Positions 1-13,109 of a stretch of 64,000 nucleotides of DNA are shown here, in pieces. Source of the stretch: Zoroaster sp. YZ-2022 (lineage: Eukaryota > Echinodermata > Asteroidea > Forcipulatida > Zoroasteridae); the NCBI GenBank assembly GCA_029582265.1, contig CM055823.1, positions 1,178,001-1,242,000 of the forward strand. Direction: 5' to 3'. The notes under the pieces are model-generated. The model was not told the origin of the DNA and made no database searches. It saw only the letters and a list, made by a program, of their open reading frames with translations. The position numbers and the translations under genes are program-made. Each line of letters opens with the position of its first letter. Position 1 is the stretch's first letter.

Positions 1-1110
1 CAAGAACTAGCCTTGTGATTTTTATTTTTTGTAGAAAATGGGTATAATTTGCCAAAATCTTGATGAAAAAAACTGGCAAGACTTACCCTTGTAATTTTTT
101 TGTAGAAATGTGTATAATTTGCCAAAATCTTGATGACAAAAATTAGCAACACTTACTCCTTGTGATTTTTATTTTTTGTAGAAAATTTGTATAATTTGTA
201 AAAAGTCTTGTACTTTTATTTCAAGATTTTGGCAAATTGTACGAATAACATGTAAAAAAAAACAAAGGGCAAGTCTTCCAATGTTTGCAATCTTTTTTTT
301 CACCAAGGCACATTTAAAGAAAAGATTTCCCAAAAATTTGGAACACAAAATTTGCAAGACTTACCCCTTGTGATTTTTTTTCATTTTGTTCGTATAATTT
401 GCCAAATGTGTTATGACAAAAATTGGCAAGAACTAGCCTTGTGATTTTTATTTTTTGTAGAAAATGGGTATACTCCACAAAATCTTGATGAAAAAACTGG
501 CAAGACTTACCCCTTTGTAATTTTTATTTTTGTAGAAAATATTTATAATTTGCCAAAATTTGGAACACAAAATTTGCAAGACTTACTAATTTGGCAAATT
601 ATACACATTTTCTACAAAAAAAAATTACAAGGGTAAGTCTTGCCAATTATTTTCATCAAGATTTTGGCAAATTAATTAATTTCTTTTGTAGAAAAATGTA
701 GAGCACTCTACAAATTTTGGAACACAAATTTGCAAGACTTATCCCTTTGTGATTTTTATTTTGTTCATATAATTTGTCAAAGTTTGCAAGACTTACCCTT
801 TTTTTATATCTTGTAGAAAATGGGTATAATTTGCCAAAATCTTGATGACAAAAATCAAGACTTACCCCTTGTGATTTTTATTTTTTGTAGAAAATTTGTA
901 TAATTTGTAAAAAGTATTGTACTTTTATTTCAAGATTCTGGCAAATTGTACTAATAAAATGTAAAAAAAAATAAAAAATTACAAAGGGCAAGTCCTGCAA
1001 TGTTTTCCCTTGAAATTGACATATTACACAATCTTTTTTTTCCACAAAAGCAAATTTAAAGAAAAGATTTCCAAGACTGTTCATATGAGAGTAAGACTTA
1101 CCCCTTGTAA
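1..1110. repeat. Scrambled AT-rich repeat array
   Basis: A unit of roughly 75-80 bp containing the words GCCAAAATCTTGATGA, GGCAAGACTTACCCCTTGTG and TTTTTTGTAGAAAATGGG recurs many times. Most copies are direct; one near 590-675 is inverted. A longer block at about 150-365 reappears at about 860-1110, an offset near 710 bp, so there is a second level of duplication. No coding potential is credible. Confidence 0.8.
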
Positions 1111-1552
1111 TGTTTTAATTTGTTTCAAATTCACAGAAGAGGAGAGGGTTAAGAGAAGGATAAGAAGTCATCTACAAATATCCACAAAATCATATACGAA
1201 ACTGTTTTATTTAAAAACTGTATTTGGACATAAATAGGTGATACGACAAAATAAAATTGCAAGTGCTAGATACAATCATTTATCTTCATGTAAAAACAAT
1301 TTGTTTAATAATGTACGAGTAATTATGCAAAGCATCTACTAAATATATTTTAGCATAAGCTAGCATCTTGTGCAAAACAAAATTCAAGCAAGAAGCATTC
1401 AATAGGCCTAAGTTTCAACATTTACTCCTTTTTACGAATTTAAAAATCAAACAATTTTAGAATTACTAGCAAATTCTTCAAATTCATTTTTATATCACAT
1501 TAAACCATTACTTAATTTGATTCATTTGGATGGTAGTAAATGATCACTAACT
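1111..1552. other. AT-rich non-coding stretch
   Basis: No gene, RNA or repeat structure is visible between the array on the left and the MITE on the right. Confidence 0.5.
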
Positions 1553-1757
1553 TAAATGGACAATATTGTCATGATCAGAGCAGACTTTCAACATGGCATG
1601 GAAATTGGTGTCCTAGTTAAAGATGACTAAAAATAACTTGCTCATTTATGCAGCAGCATCGGTAATATGAACCTCATGTGGTGTATTATTTCACTCATCA
1701 AGTTAATCTAAAACTAGCACTCTGATTTCCATGCCCTGTTGATCATCATGAAATTTT
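1553..1757. mobile_element. MITE, GACAATATTGTCATGATC family
   Basis: The left arm (about 1553-1625) carries GACAATATTGTCATGATC and later GGCATGGAAAT. The right arm (about 1695-1757) is a degenerate inverted copy with ATTTCCATGCCCTGTTGATC. Related copies lie at 19133-19396, with both ends, and at about 34078-34165, one end. The inverted ends and dispersal suggest a non-autonomous DNA transposon. No family is assigned. Confidence 0.6.
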
Positions 1758-2024
1758 CCCTAAAAATTACCAAAGGTGTCACTCCTTAACCCTAACCCCT
1801 CTAGGTATTCTGGCTTGGAACTTTCCTTAATCCTCAAATCCTCCGGTGCACTTTTGTCAACATATTCAAAAGAATCATGCGCATTTTCGTTGATCTTCAT
1901 TTTCAGCACTTATGGCCTGTACTTCTTGCCAGGTAGTAATTTTGTCCCCATTTGAAGAGGTGAAAGTACCAGTTTCCAAAAGTAAAACTTGTAGCTTGCA
2001 TGAGAGGATGATAAGAAGATTAGA

Positions 2025-2144
2025 GACACCATGTGAATCTCAATTGAGTAGCATTAGTTCCTGAAAAGAACTGGAGGTTGTACCTCCAGTTCTTTTCAGA
2101 ACTACAGGTGTAATTACTACTCAATTGAGATTCCACATGGTGTC
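2025..2144. repeat. Long hairpin (MITE-like inverted repeat)
   Basis: A perfect 18-bp inverted repeat (CTGAAAAGAACTGGAGGT at 2061-2078 and its complement at 2082-2099) encloses a 3-base loop. Outer arms continue imperfectly to GACACCATGTG at 2025 and its complement ending at 2144. A decayed copy of the right arm is visible at 18713-18812. The preceding flank (about 1983-2020) also recurs near 14698-14735, so the unit is dispersed. Confidence 0.8.
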
Positions 2145-3716
2145 ACCGCAATTACTTAGTCTTACTTAGTTTCCAAAAGTGATGAATTTAAAAAAGTGTC
2201 CTTTTGAGGATTTTGAGGATATGGGGAAGTTAGGGTTAAGTACAAATAATGATTAATTATAACATTGCATGATCATTCTATCTAGTTCACTAAGTGCAAA
2301 TTTATGAATTATTGGAGAAGTGGACATTTCCCCTAAGATCACTACAATCAAATTAATAAATTACTGTTCCACAGTGCAGATTCGACAAGGATGTCAAGGT
2401 TGATCACCTCAGTTATTTTTACATGACCAAATGTGACAGTCTGTGAAAATGAATCACTAGTCGCAAATTTGAAAAATTGTGATTGCTATGTAGGTTATAT
2501 ATTTTATTGATTAAAATTGACATAAATTTCAATCAATAAAATATTAAATTCAATGATTTTTTTTGTGAGTAAAGGTCGTTTCATTTCTATCATTTGTTTC
2601 TTTTTGAATGGGACCTCAAACAAATACCAAACACCTCTAACAAATACCAAATTAAATCTGATGGTGTACTCTTTCCAACCACATAGAAATCTCAATTTTT
2701 CAAATTTGCGACTTGTGACTCATTTTAACAGAGCGGGTCACAACAAACTATAATATTGGCAATGATGGCAAACTATTCTAAAAGATTTTGTTTACTCTCT
2801 TTGAATAAATAAATAAATATATATCAAATAAATCAAACTGTGAATGTTTCAGCTTATTATGTTGTGTTGTTTACAAGAAAATAGTAAATTACCTTCAGAT
2901 ATTTTCTCGTACGAATGTGGATTTCCAGGATCAAGTACTCTTTCCTAAATTTAAACTAAAAAAAGTCTTTCTTAAAATGAAAGAACCTCAGAGAAAAAAT
3001 ATATTTCTAATAAAGATTAAAACCATCATTAGCCAAGTAGTACATGAATATTTTAAGAAACTCTTACATGACTTTTTTTTTAAAATTACATCAGATTTGA
3101 CATTAAAGGGAAGATACATTAAGGCAAAAACAAGTTTCAAGGTTCTACTCATTGGATGGTTTCCAAAATCAGTGCAGTGATGCAACTTTTACTAATCATT
3201 TTGCAAACAAGGAAATATGGACAGTTATTGGAACCAGATCAAATTTGCCAAAAACAAAGTAGGGTGGCTAAGAGAGGGGTCACAAATTGGACAAATATTC
3301 TTATGCTGTAAAAATTTTTTTTTAACACAAAGCAATCAATCGAGCAAATTTGGCTGTAATTGGATATCGTTTCATAGCAAACAAAAAACTAAAACTGCTG
3401 ATGAGTGGCAGAGTGGGTGTGAGGTAATATGCACAGAGACCACAAACAGGAGACTTTTCTTATGGCCTTATGTTGAATACTTATCTTTTCTCAATATTAT
3501 AATATTACAGATCATGAACATAGCAAATTATTGTTTACCAGTCTACAACATAATACATGTTATCAAACAAATTCTTTATCAAAAGCATCCTTTAAAAAAT
3601 CAGGTAACTAAAAGCATCCTTTATCAATTCAGTAATAAGTATACCACTGCAAGCTTTCTAATATTTAATTTGCCGCTGACATCATCCTGGTAAGTTAGTT
3701 TAAAGCAGGGCTACCA
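2145..3716. other. AT-rich non-coding stretch
   Basis: I see no convincing gene. Open frames here, such as 2917-3180 and 3217-3693, are low-complexity, lysine/asparagine-rich and lack recognisable motifs. A short copy of the GAGGATTTTGAGGAT motif lies near 2205-2222. Confidence 0.5.
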
Positions 3717-4012
3717 CGTGCAGTCCCAGGATACCAGCCCCACGCGCCTTTCGGGCCTGGGCCCATCGTCCCACACAAAGTGTAGCTTTCCGGTCCACCC
3801 CGAAGGAGCGTCTTCACCAATCAGCAACGGCCCTTTCTCTGATTGCAGAAAGGAGCTCCTTAAATGTTCGTCGACTTTTTGATCACATCGATACCACTGC
3901 TCCTATACCGGAGGTGCAGGCCCGATGCACCTTTAAGATCGACAGCCAGCTGAGACTGAGTTTACCCTGGGCCAGTAGGACCCCACATGCCTGGAAGTGT
4001 CCAGGCCCCTTC
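3717..4012. other. GC-rich block of unknown origin
   Basis: Base composition changes sharply from AT-rich flank to GC-rich sequence that runs straight into the 17-bp satellite. No protein or RNA family is recognised. It may be the unique arm of the mobile or satellite unit that carried the 17-bp array. Confidence 0.4.
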
Positions 4013-4755
4013 GCACCTGTATCGCCGCACCACCCGAACTGCCGCACACCTGTATCGCCGCACCACCTGTATCGCCGCACCACCGGTATCGCCGCACCTC
4101 ACGTATCGCCGCACCACCTGTATCGCCGCACCACCTGTATCGCCGCACCTCACGTATCGCCGCACCACCTGTATCGCCGCACCACCTGTATCGCCGCACC
4201 AACCGTATCGCCGCACCACCTGTATCGCCGCACCAACCGTATCGCCGCACCACCCGTATCGCCGCACCACCCGTATCGCCGCACCACCCGTATCGCCGCA
4301 CCACCCGTATCGCCGCACCACCCGTATCGCCGCACCACCCGTATCGCCGCACCACCTGTATCGCCGCACCTCACGTATCGCCGCACCTCACGTATCGCCG
4401 CACCACCTGTATCGCCGCACCACCTGTATCGCCGCACCTCACGTATCGCCGCACTACCTGTATCGCCGCACCACCGGTATCGCCGCACCAACCGTATCGC
4501 CGCACCACCCGTATCGCCGCACCACCCGTATCGCCGCACCACCCGTATCGCCGCACCTTACGTATCACCGTATCGCCGCACCACCCGTATCGCCGCACCA
4601 CCCGTATCGCCGCACCACCTGTATCGCCGCACCTCACGTATCGCCGCACCACCTGTATCGCCGCACCTCACGTATCGCCGCACCACCCGTATCGCCACAC
4701 CACCTGTATCGCCGCACCTCACGTATCGCCGCACCACCCGTATCGCCGCACCACT
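4013..4755. repeat. 17-bp GC-rich minisatellite
   Basis: About 43 tandem copies of CGCCGCACCACCTGTAT with variants (CACCCGTAT, CCTCACGTAT, CAACCGTAT). Because 17 is not a multiple of 3, every frame cycles through the same 17-residue pattern. This explains long open frames in all three forward frames and on the reverse strand; they are not genes. The array decays at 4755-4860 with CCGC-rich variants. Confidence 0.95.
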
Positions 4756-5469
4756 CTGTATGCCGCCAGCACCTCGGCGTATCGCGGCCAGCACCACCCG
4801 TGGCCGCCGCACCACCCTGTATCCGCCGCACCACCTGAATCGCCGCGCCACCCGAACCTGTCGCATCACCGAATTAGTCGCCAAACCCAAATCGTCAATG
4901 AATTGAAATCAGCAATATTTTTTATGATCCCACTTCCTAAAAGTGTGTAGATTACTTGCAATGGTGTACTTAAAAAAAAAAAATATACTTAGGCCTACTT
5001 TACATCATACTTGCTAAATCTTATTTACATAAAATATGAAACTCAACATATGGATTATACTTCCAGTCTGTTCCTCTAGCTGTTGAAGACTCGGATGTTA
5101 CTTCAAAACAAAAAAGCTATGGCAAGGGTATGTGGTAGGCCTTTGGGGGGTTGGTCTGCAAACCCATCAGCTAATAATTGTTATAAAAAGATTAGACGGA
5201 AAACCAATAATCAAGTGTATGCGTGCAGGTGATCAAGATAATAGGTTACAAAATGTGATTTTCACATCTGCTGCTGAACTGAAATTATTTACCAGGTCCC
5301 TGGTAGCTTCCAGTGGACTTTTTAGAGATGAAAAAAAAAAAAAAAAAAAAACAATTCAAATTTTGACCAAGATAATAGTGTTATTTAAAAAAAAATATTT
5401 TTTATGACCTTCGCAAAAGCATCTTTTGATCTGTGACTTAGATCTGTGGATTTTGAGAGTGAAAAATTT
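4756..5469. other. Non-coding stretch with A-tracts
   Basis: Degenerate satellite edge to about 4870, then AT-rich sequence with poly-A runs near 4972 and 5332. No gene seen. Confidence 0.5.
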
Positions 5470-5745
5470 CGTCAAAAGTGTTGATAGACCCATATACCCT
5501 GCCAAGGTATGTTTTTTGCACCTTTAAAAAAAAAACACTGTCAAACCTGTATGTAGTAAGTACATTTACAGGTCAAATGGGTCGGACTGTTTTTGACTGG
5601 TAAAAGCACAATCTTGTATTGTTGAGGGTGGTCAAATGAAAAATAAAATAAAACCAGTCAAAAATACCCCAGGTACATTTCATCGGGTCAACAGGCAGTT
5701 GACTGGTTTTGAACATGGTAGGTACTTTTCGCCACTAAAGTTCAT
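5470..5745 (+). repeat. Dispersed repeat, copy 1 (single satellite monomer)
   Basis: The segment begins with one diverged monomer of the 61-bp satellite (GTCAAAAGTGTTGATA, GCCAAGGTATG, AACACTGTCAAACCTG). It continues into about 200 bp with the landmarks GTAGTAAGTACATTTACAGG, TTGTATTGTTGAGGGTG, AAACCAGTCAAAAAT and GGCAGTTGACTGG. The same order is found at 18356-18585, after the expanded satellite, and at 27150-27420. Confidence 0.8.
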
Positions 5746-6654
5746 AAAAAGTGGCATATACATCCAAGGATATATGGTGTGCAGGAATTTCGTATCCGAC
5801 CACCACTTTTTCTCATCATTTGAATATAACCAATAATCGTAATCTTACCTACCCAGTAAGGTGGAGAACATATGGATGAAGATGGAAATACTTCAAATTA
5901 GCTCATTGGTTCCAGGATATTTATTTCCATGAAAATCAGGCATTTGGGTATACAATGACTTCTCAGTCGCGTCAGTCTGATCTTGTGTGATCTCCTACGC
6001 ATTAGTGACTCAACACGGTCATTGTAGATGCGCAGTGGCAACTATAAGGTCCGTCTATTTTCTGAAGGGGAGATTTTTTAGAAAGGAAACAAAGTCCAAA
6101 ACCTATCAAAAAGTGGATATAAAAAAGATTGTTTCTACTCAATTTTTTGTACACCTGAAAATCGATAGAATAATTTTAACTGGAAAAAAAAATTCCCTAA
6201 AACCTTAAAAAGTGTGGTCAGATATTACGACATATCTTTCTCCACCCTCCTCCACTTTTCTATCAATACGGATTTACACCAGTGCTTACTAGGTAAGCAA
6301 TTTCATATTGTTATTATTATTAATATATTGAATGATATAACCCTTGGGGGTCGGATACAACATTCTACCCCCTTGGACTTTTCTCCCACATAGGCCCAAC
6401 ATGTATGTTTCCGCACATATGCTCCATTTTATTCACCCTCCCATTTCCCCCCACACACACACACACCATCAGAGATTATTATAAATACATGTCAATCGTA
6501 AATCTACTATATCTATAAAATGATGTTTCACATCTGCAAGCGTAGAAAAAGCTTCAAGAGTATTAGGCCTAGATCTAAATGTGTATCATTTACAGAAATA
6601 CATTTTGCAACAGAGTCAGGCCAATCCAAAATCCTGCCATTAAGAACCTTTACT
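5746..6654. other. Non-coding stretch
   Basis: Mixed unique sequence with a short (AC)n run near 6451-6468. No credible gene or structured repeat. Confidence 0.45.
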
Positions 6655-7375
6655 TCATTCTCAATCCTCCAAAAATCCTCATTGTAGTTTTGGGAGGATC
6701 GAGGATGAATGAAATGTTAAAAACATGAGGATTTTGGAGGACTGGGTGTGTGTAGGAGTATGCTGGAATGTGGTACTATTTATTCTTTCTATTTTTCTCA
6801 CTCGGCAAGGTACTGGTACTCCATCTGTTTCACAGTGCTGTACATACATACATGCAGCCATGTCAAAAAATTTAAAAAAAAAATAAAAATAAAAAATATA
6901 AAATTTAAAAAGAAAATTAAAAAAAATAAAAAAATTATATATATATATTATATATATATATATAAAAATTTTTTTAAAAATATATTAATTTTTTTTTTTT
7001 TTAAATAAATAAATGAATAAATGAAAACTCAACCTCACCCCTACCTCATTTATACCATATTCCTCACCCATCCGTTCCTACCCCTACCCCCTTTCCTCAA
7101 GGCAATGATTATGATTGCTTGAATACGATGACCGCAATAACGCATAGTCAATTCAATGGCAATAATGTATGGTGCCATTTCCTCCTCCCCTTCCCCTTCC
7201 CAGCACTCGGTTTTTATGGTTGGAGGAGATTTTGAAGGATTTTGAGGATTGAGGTGAGCACCAATTTATTTTGAACATATAGTGCAACATTTTGGAGGAT
7301 TTTTGGAGGATTGAAAGATGAATGCATTTTTTGGGTACGGCAATCGGAGGATTTTGAAGGATTGAGGGATATGGC
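6655..7375. repeat. Cluster of GGAGGATTTTGAAGGATT repeats
   Basis: The motif GGAGGATTTTGAAGGATT and its complement (AATCCTCCAAAAATCCTC) occur repeatedly at 6660-6745 and 7215-7375. The two groups flank an AT-only low-complexity stretch at about 6865-7012. The same motif occurs near 8420, 30940 and 34020, often beside TTAACCCTAACTCCC, so it belongs to a dispersed short repeat. Confidence 0.65.
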
Positions 7376-8299
7376 ACTCACAACTAGGGTCTCTAGTGCG
7401 TTAGAAGGTTTTAATTAATGTTGGTTGGATGTATATAACATACTTCCTTTTGGTATTATTTTTATAAACAGACACTGGCTGGCTATGGTAAACGCTACAC
7501 AACCTAAAGGACCTCAGTTATATATAAATGCAAAATAATAGTTTCTGGCTCCACATCTCATAACTTTGCAAGGCGGGTCTTTTCTCTGAGAAAAGAACTG
7601 TTGGGTGTCAAAAATATAACTTCGCCAAGCCAATAAATACATTATTTTACATTCATACTATTTTATTAATTAATTTTCAGAAGAATGTTAAAAAAAATAT
7701 CAATTTTATATTAATCCAGACAAATGTGTTGTTGATACAATGAATGAAATAAAATCTTCAGTTGCAAACCCATATGCAAACCCACGAGAACACTAGTTTT
7801 GCCTTATATAAATGTTACTTTTTTAATCAGATTTTTGGGTTTCATAAGGCAATTGAAAGGTTGTCACTGCGGAATAGTATGCTAAAATTTCAACCTGTAT
7901 GTAAACATGGCTTGAAAGTATTTAAATTAATTGCTTCCCTATCACTGTTTTAAAATAGACTCAGGTGCCCAACGATGACGGTATAAGCAGGTAATCTGCA
8001 ACAGTCAGAATGCCATGCTGTTTCACAAAAACAAATTTTCTAGGGCATGTACGGGGGGGAGAGTTAACGCCTTCCTCAAATTATTTTTTGAGTATTTTTC
8101 CTTGTTTCTTATAGGTTGGTACATATTTTTGAGGGGGTATCTAAAAACAATTTGTGTTAACATCCTCTACACATTACTGGCTGGGGTGTGTGCAGTCACC
8201 CTCAACGGCATCTCAGCCAGTCCTCTAAACAAAACCAATGGCCCTTTTCAGGCCTACCACACGTCTCAAAAGAGAGATTACATATCATGCGTCCTTAAT
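7376..8299. other. Non-coding stretch
   Basis: No gene supported. A frame open from 8015 to 8302 has no recognisable domain. A GGCCCTTTTCAGGCC word at about 8239-8253 superficially recalls a histone 3' stem-loop but no histone coding sequence precedes it. Confidence 0.45.
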
Positions 8300-8760
8300 T
8301 AAATTTATTCAAATAATATCATGTAAGGTTCTTAAACGTTACGGGTAAAAACGACACACCAAATTATATTTTTAAATTTGACTTTTTTAAACCTAACTCC
8401 CAGACAACAAATCCCAGTTGGAGGATTTTGAAGGATTTTTATTGTTTTAATACAATGCCTAGAGTTAGTGGTTGTACTGGGCAATTTTCATAATTTTAAA
8501 GTTTTCTTCAGGGAAACTTTAATTTATTATAATAATGTTTCCTTTCTTAGGTTTTCAAAAGTTACATGTAAAACGGACAATACATAAATTCAAATTTTTA
8601 AAATTTTATTTTCAAAAAATTGGGAATTTTCATAGGCTAATTTTTTAAAGCTTCAGGGAAATTCAACTTAATTTATTCTAGTAATATTTTCTAAGGTTTT
8701 CAAAGGTTACGGGTAAAACGACACACCAAAATTCTACATTTCTTAAACATAATATACGAG
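8300..8760. repeat. Three diverged direct repeats
   Basis: The order 'AATAATATxxTxTAAGG, TTTTCAAAxGTTACGGGTAAAA, CGACACACCAAA' appears near 8305-8365, 8530-8600 and 8675-8735. A GGAGGATTTTGAAGGATT motif lies between the first two copies. Confidence 0.55.
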
Positions 8761-11700
8761 TACGAGTTGGTTGGGGTATTGAGTTGTTGTTAACGAGTTA
8801 ATTCGAATTCTACGTTACACATCACTTTTGGCGAAGTTAATCTTCATTTTCGAATTTAGATATACCAAAAAAATTCTAGACTGAAATGTTTGTCTTATTT
8901 ACACTGACTGACGAACGGTAATATTAATACTACACTACTTAAAGGTTAGTCAGATTTATTGAGTATTTTACTTCGCCGCTTCTACTTATTTATTTCGATG
9001 TTTATCGATTGATAAACACAACGACTCTACCCTTTTCACCTCGTGGCGGTTTAGTCTAGTTTGCAGTTATAATGGACGCAAAACCCGTGGTCTTGCGGTC
9101 GAGTGACTGACTCGTACCATGCATGTGTAGAAAAAGGAAGCGGAAACCAGTCGAAACTAAAACGCCCCTCATCGAAGGGCAGGTTATCAACCTGTGCGTG
9201 CATGTAAAAATGCTATCTCTACGTGATTTGTTTTAGTTTCGTAGAGGATGGAAATAGAAATAGGCCTACTCATGGAATTATTCATTGTTGTTACAATGTT
9301 ATTTAGGGTAATTATCAAAAAATATCTGCCTTAAAGGTGCAAAAAATCAATTCCCCATATGTTACAGAATATTGGCTGTGGATCTAAGTGGTAACGCCAA
9401 ACAACAAAACGTATTTTGGGGGATAAGTATTTTGTAAAATGTAATATTTGATGGAAAAAGGTTTGATGCAATTGAAACAATTTTGGGACATTACTTTTCT
9501 TTACATGGTCACAATATTGCGATGTAATATTGACAACATTGTTGGAGTCTTTGTATATAAAATTTACATACGTTAATCGGTTATGATTGCCAAATTTGAC
9601 AATTCTATACATGTATATCTCGGTAACATATAAAACTTTATCCTTGATAATTTGGTTTCTTCTAAGTGAAATAAACACATATTGAAGGCATGAACTTATC
9701 TACTCTAAAAATATTCTCACAGGCAATTACCATAGTACCAGTAATATACTAACAATTCTATGAAACACTTAATCTTTAAGGCTAAAATGTTTCAACCGAT
9801 TATATGGAAGGTACAACTTTTGGTAATTGTTACATGGATTAGCAAATTGATTAAATTATTATTTAAAACTTACTTGGTGTAAAATTTTGAGGAAAATAAT
9901 TATATCTAAAAACTGAAGTGCTTTTCCCATTGTGATAAAAACTTTCACAGGTCACTTTTATATTATATATTTCTTGGGATAACAAGAGGTGGTTTTGATT
10001 ATGTGAACATATATGTAACTAAATTGTTGTGAACTTTCCCTTTACATTAAAAAAACAACATTTCACAATATATTTGATTTTATCTACACTATATTTTATC
10101 AACAATGCTTTCTACAGTTCAAGTCTTCTTTATAAATTATTTTGGATTTTATATATAAAATAATGGATGGATCGCTCTAAGGTATTCTCATAAATATAAA
10201 CATCTGTATTGACATCACTGGTAATATAGACAATTAATATTCAATTAAACATGAAATAGTTAGTGTATAAATAATATTAAAAATATAGACAGCGAATATT
10301 CAATATAAAAAATGAATATTAATGGTGGTATATATAAAGAAAATCAATACAATTATTAAGTACAGACTGTCTTCATAGGACAAGTAAACATTAGGGCATA
10401 AGAAATAAATGTGTCTTCATTGGGAAAGATTAATAAACATGGTTTGCCAACAAGACACTTCAAAAAAAAATTTAATACCAATTACACCATTTTACACCAC
10501 CTCACCATGCATAATTCTGTGTTAATTAATTTGAAGATCACCCTAAACATAAATTGTGAGAATGTTTTTATAATCTGTTGCATCCTGTTTAGGAAAAAAA
10601 AGAAACAAGCAAATACAAATGGAATATTGTTTCTTCTTTACTCGGGTCATTTTTAGTGTAGTGCTTGAAGTATTTATATATTTTATTTCCTTTTAATTTT
10701 AATCTGGGAAACCGCCAGTGAAAATACCTGAATATTTGCCATAGCCTTCCTAACCAAACTTTCACGGTGAGTTAACCAGTCCAGCAAATGGCACAATGTG
10801 TAGAAGTTTGAACTCAAAAAGCATCAATAAAGTTCTCCGTAAATGATTGTTTAATAACCAATATGGGCAAAAAAGACTGAAGTTTCTAGTCACAACCATC
10901 CCAGCACTATTTTTATGCGATTTGACTCAAAAGCTGAGAAATGTATTTACAAAAGTTTCAAGTGAAGAAAATGTAAATTACAAAACAATAGCAAAAGTTG
11001 TAAATTACTAAACCCTTATTGGGTCAATCCATACTGTAAGGATTGACAGTGTGTATTACCATTGGTACATCAGGCAAAATATACATGGTTACGGCAGGTA
11101 TAGCAAAAAGGTATAACGACAAGTCATACATCAAATGTTCACGAAACATGTGGAGCAATACTACTTTTTAACTGATGACATAGTTAGGGATTATTTTTCA
11201 AAAGAAACACATTTTAAGCAATGTACTGTGTAAAATGTATTGTCCCAATGTTGTACTCATTAATTTTTGAAAGACATGGCTGATCTTTGAAAATGTTATC
11301 GAACACATAAAATATATGCAAGTAAATTAAATGAATATAACACTATTTAGGAAATTTGTATAATGCCTTTGAATCTTTGGTACACAAAAGTTAGTTACAT
11401 ATTTAAGCAACCTTCACTTCCAATACCAGCTACTTGTGAATAAAGCTACATGAACTGACTGAAGATGCAGCATGGATTATGAAAGTAATATTGTTAAGCT
11501 TTCATTTGTAAGTTTTTTTCCCTATTGCATTGTGCATCCTTAAGAAATGGACATAGCAGCCATTGTCAAAACCAACAATCAGCACTCTGATGATTCACTA
11601 TCAGGAGAGAAGTCAAGCATCGTGACTCCTAGCTAACTGCAGCATAAACTTGGGGCCGACAAGCTGACTCAGCACAGCCTTTGGAGTGAAAATGTAGGCG

Positions 11701-11914
11701 CCATCAGTGACATGGATTCACCATGATCCCCTGCAACCGATCTCAAGAGAGGTCTGCTGGGGTTGACGTAGTCTCAAGAGAACCAGCATCCCATCATATA
11801 AGCTCCCGGCACAATGTAAATCTGCCTTCAATGACTTCTCCAGGATTCTTGCAGAAGACTTCAGGCGATGTCATCAAAGGGACTACCCTCTGACCTTTGA
11901 CCTTGACCTTTTAC
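8761..11914. other. Long AT-rich stretch, probably intronic or intergenic
   Basis: No repeat structure stands out and open frames are short and featureless. A modestly GC-richer piece at 9050-9200 is unassigned. Confidence 0.45.
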
Positions 11915-12061
11915 CTGAGAGAATATTCTGCCATTTTGCGTGGGAGCACCAGCACTCCTGACACGCCTGTTGGAACACATAATTTGCAGTTGTCCAGCAG
12001 GAAACCTCAACTTGGTGAAATCGACTGGCACAAGGCTGCTGACGTCCCATATTTGGAGTGG
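11915..12061 (-). other. Weak candidate exon
   Basis: On the minus strand a 147-bp segment ends at a good donor (CTCAG then GTAAAA). Two of three frames stay open, one beginning PLQIWDVSS and ending GRIFSQ. The acceptor side (CTTAAG) has a poor pyrimidine tract. No family is recognised. It is listed because it lies in line with stronger minus-strand exon candidates to the right. Confidence 0.2.
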
Positions 12062-12797
12062 CTTAAGAGCTTAATTATTCTCTAACTTTGCTGAAATTCA
12101 CATATAGAGGTTCTTTCTGGTCATCGGTCATCTGAAGGACAGCGTGATCAACAAGGTTCTTTCTCTCAGTATCCAATGGCAGGGGTGACCGGTATGTATG
12201 AATAATATTGAATAGCAAAAAGGATTGATGTTAGTTAAAATGTGGATAACATTATCCAAAATAAGGAATTCCAGATGAAAAAAATAGAAATGGGAGAATG
12301 AGGGACCCTCTTCAAAATAAAGTTGTTGTTGGGAGAAGGGATGTGTCTACTGAGGGGGGGCTTAGCAGATGAGGGCCACTGATAAGGACCTGACCTTGGG
12401 CCTACTGGTTGGGGAGAGATGACAAATTTGAGGGGAATGCCCACTTGGAGGAAAGGTCAGAGAGGGGAAAGACCCCATATCATCAGAGGTGCTAGGGGGA
12501 CCACTTGGAAAAAGGAGGGGCCCACCGAGAGGAGAGTGCAAATTCATGTGACCTTGGTCCCTAAGAGGGAAAGGGAAAGCCTTTTGGGAAGAAACAAATG
12601 CGAAAGGCCCCATTTTCAGAAGGAAAGGGCCGCCTCAAGGGATGAATATAAAGGCAGTGCCCCTCTAGCGAGTAATCAAGGATGGTGATGGAAAAGCGTT
12701 TTTAACGGAGTTGTGCAATAGCAAAGAACTATCATACATGTACCAACACATCTGATTTATGCTTGAATTCCAGAACATCCGTGGGTAGTCCCGACAC
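12062..12797. other. Purine-rich non-coding stretch
   Basis: The + strand at 12280-12660 is rich in GGGA/GGAA words. No gene is supported; frames open here are low-complexity. Confidence 0.45.
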
Positions 12798-12904
12798 CTG
12801 GCACACTGTTCTGGATGAAGGTGCCACCTCGAGCGCTCTCAGGCAATCAATTTAGAGGTACAGCATGTCTGGACAGTTAGGTGGTAAACATGTGGCCAGA
12901 GAGA
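12798..12904 (-). other. Candidate exon with an in-frame stop
   Basis: The minus strand has an acceptor with a fair pyrimidine stretch (TTCATTGTGCAG at the right edge). The following frame reads SLATCLPPNCPDMLYL, a TAA at 12852-12854, then IDCLRALEVAPSSRTVCQ, and could end at CAG/GTGTCG. The residue composition looks protein-like on both sides of the stop. It could be a real exon with a base error, a pseudo-exon or chance. No family recognised. Confidence 0.25.
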
Positions 12905-13109
12905 CTGCACAATGAAGATGGTGTGAAGATGAGTCGTGGGTTTACATAGGGCATCAGTCTGGAGATGATTGGAGACAGAAAACTTGAAAAACAAATTTCC
13001 ATCCTCCTTAATATATATCAGTTTTGTTGAAAGATTTAATGACCCTGCAATTTATTTTTGGTTCATATGATCGCTTCCTCCCCCACCCCTTGCTTCAATT
13101 CCTCAGTAC

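Noticed and set aside
3914..4950. Long open frames of about 280-330 residues in all forward frames and shorter ones in reverse
   Set aside because: They are by-products of a 17-bp repeat without stop codons in any phase; no start context or domain.
8235..8280. Histone-type 3' stem-loop with a purine-rich element
   Set aside because: The stem only pairs as GGCC around a 7-base loop rather than 6 bp around 4, and no histone frame lies upstream.
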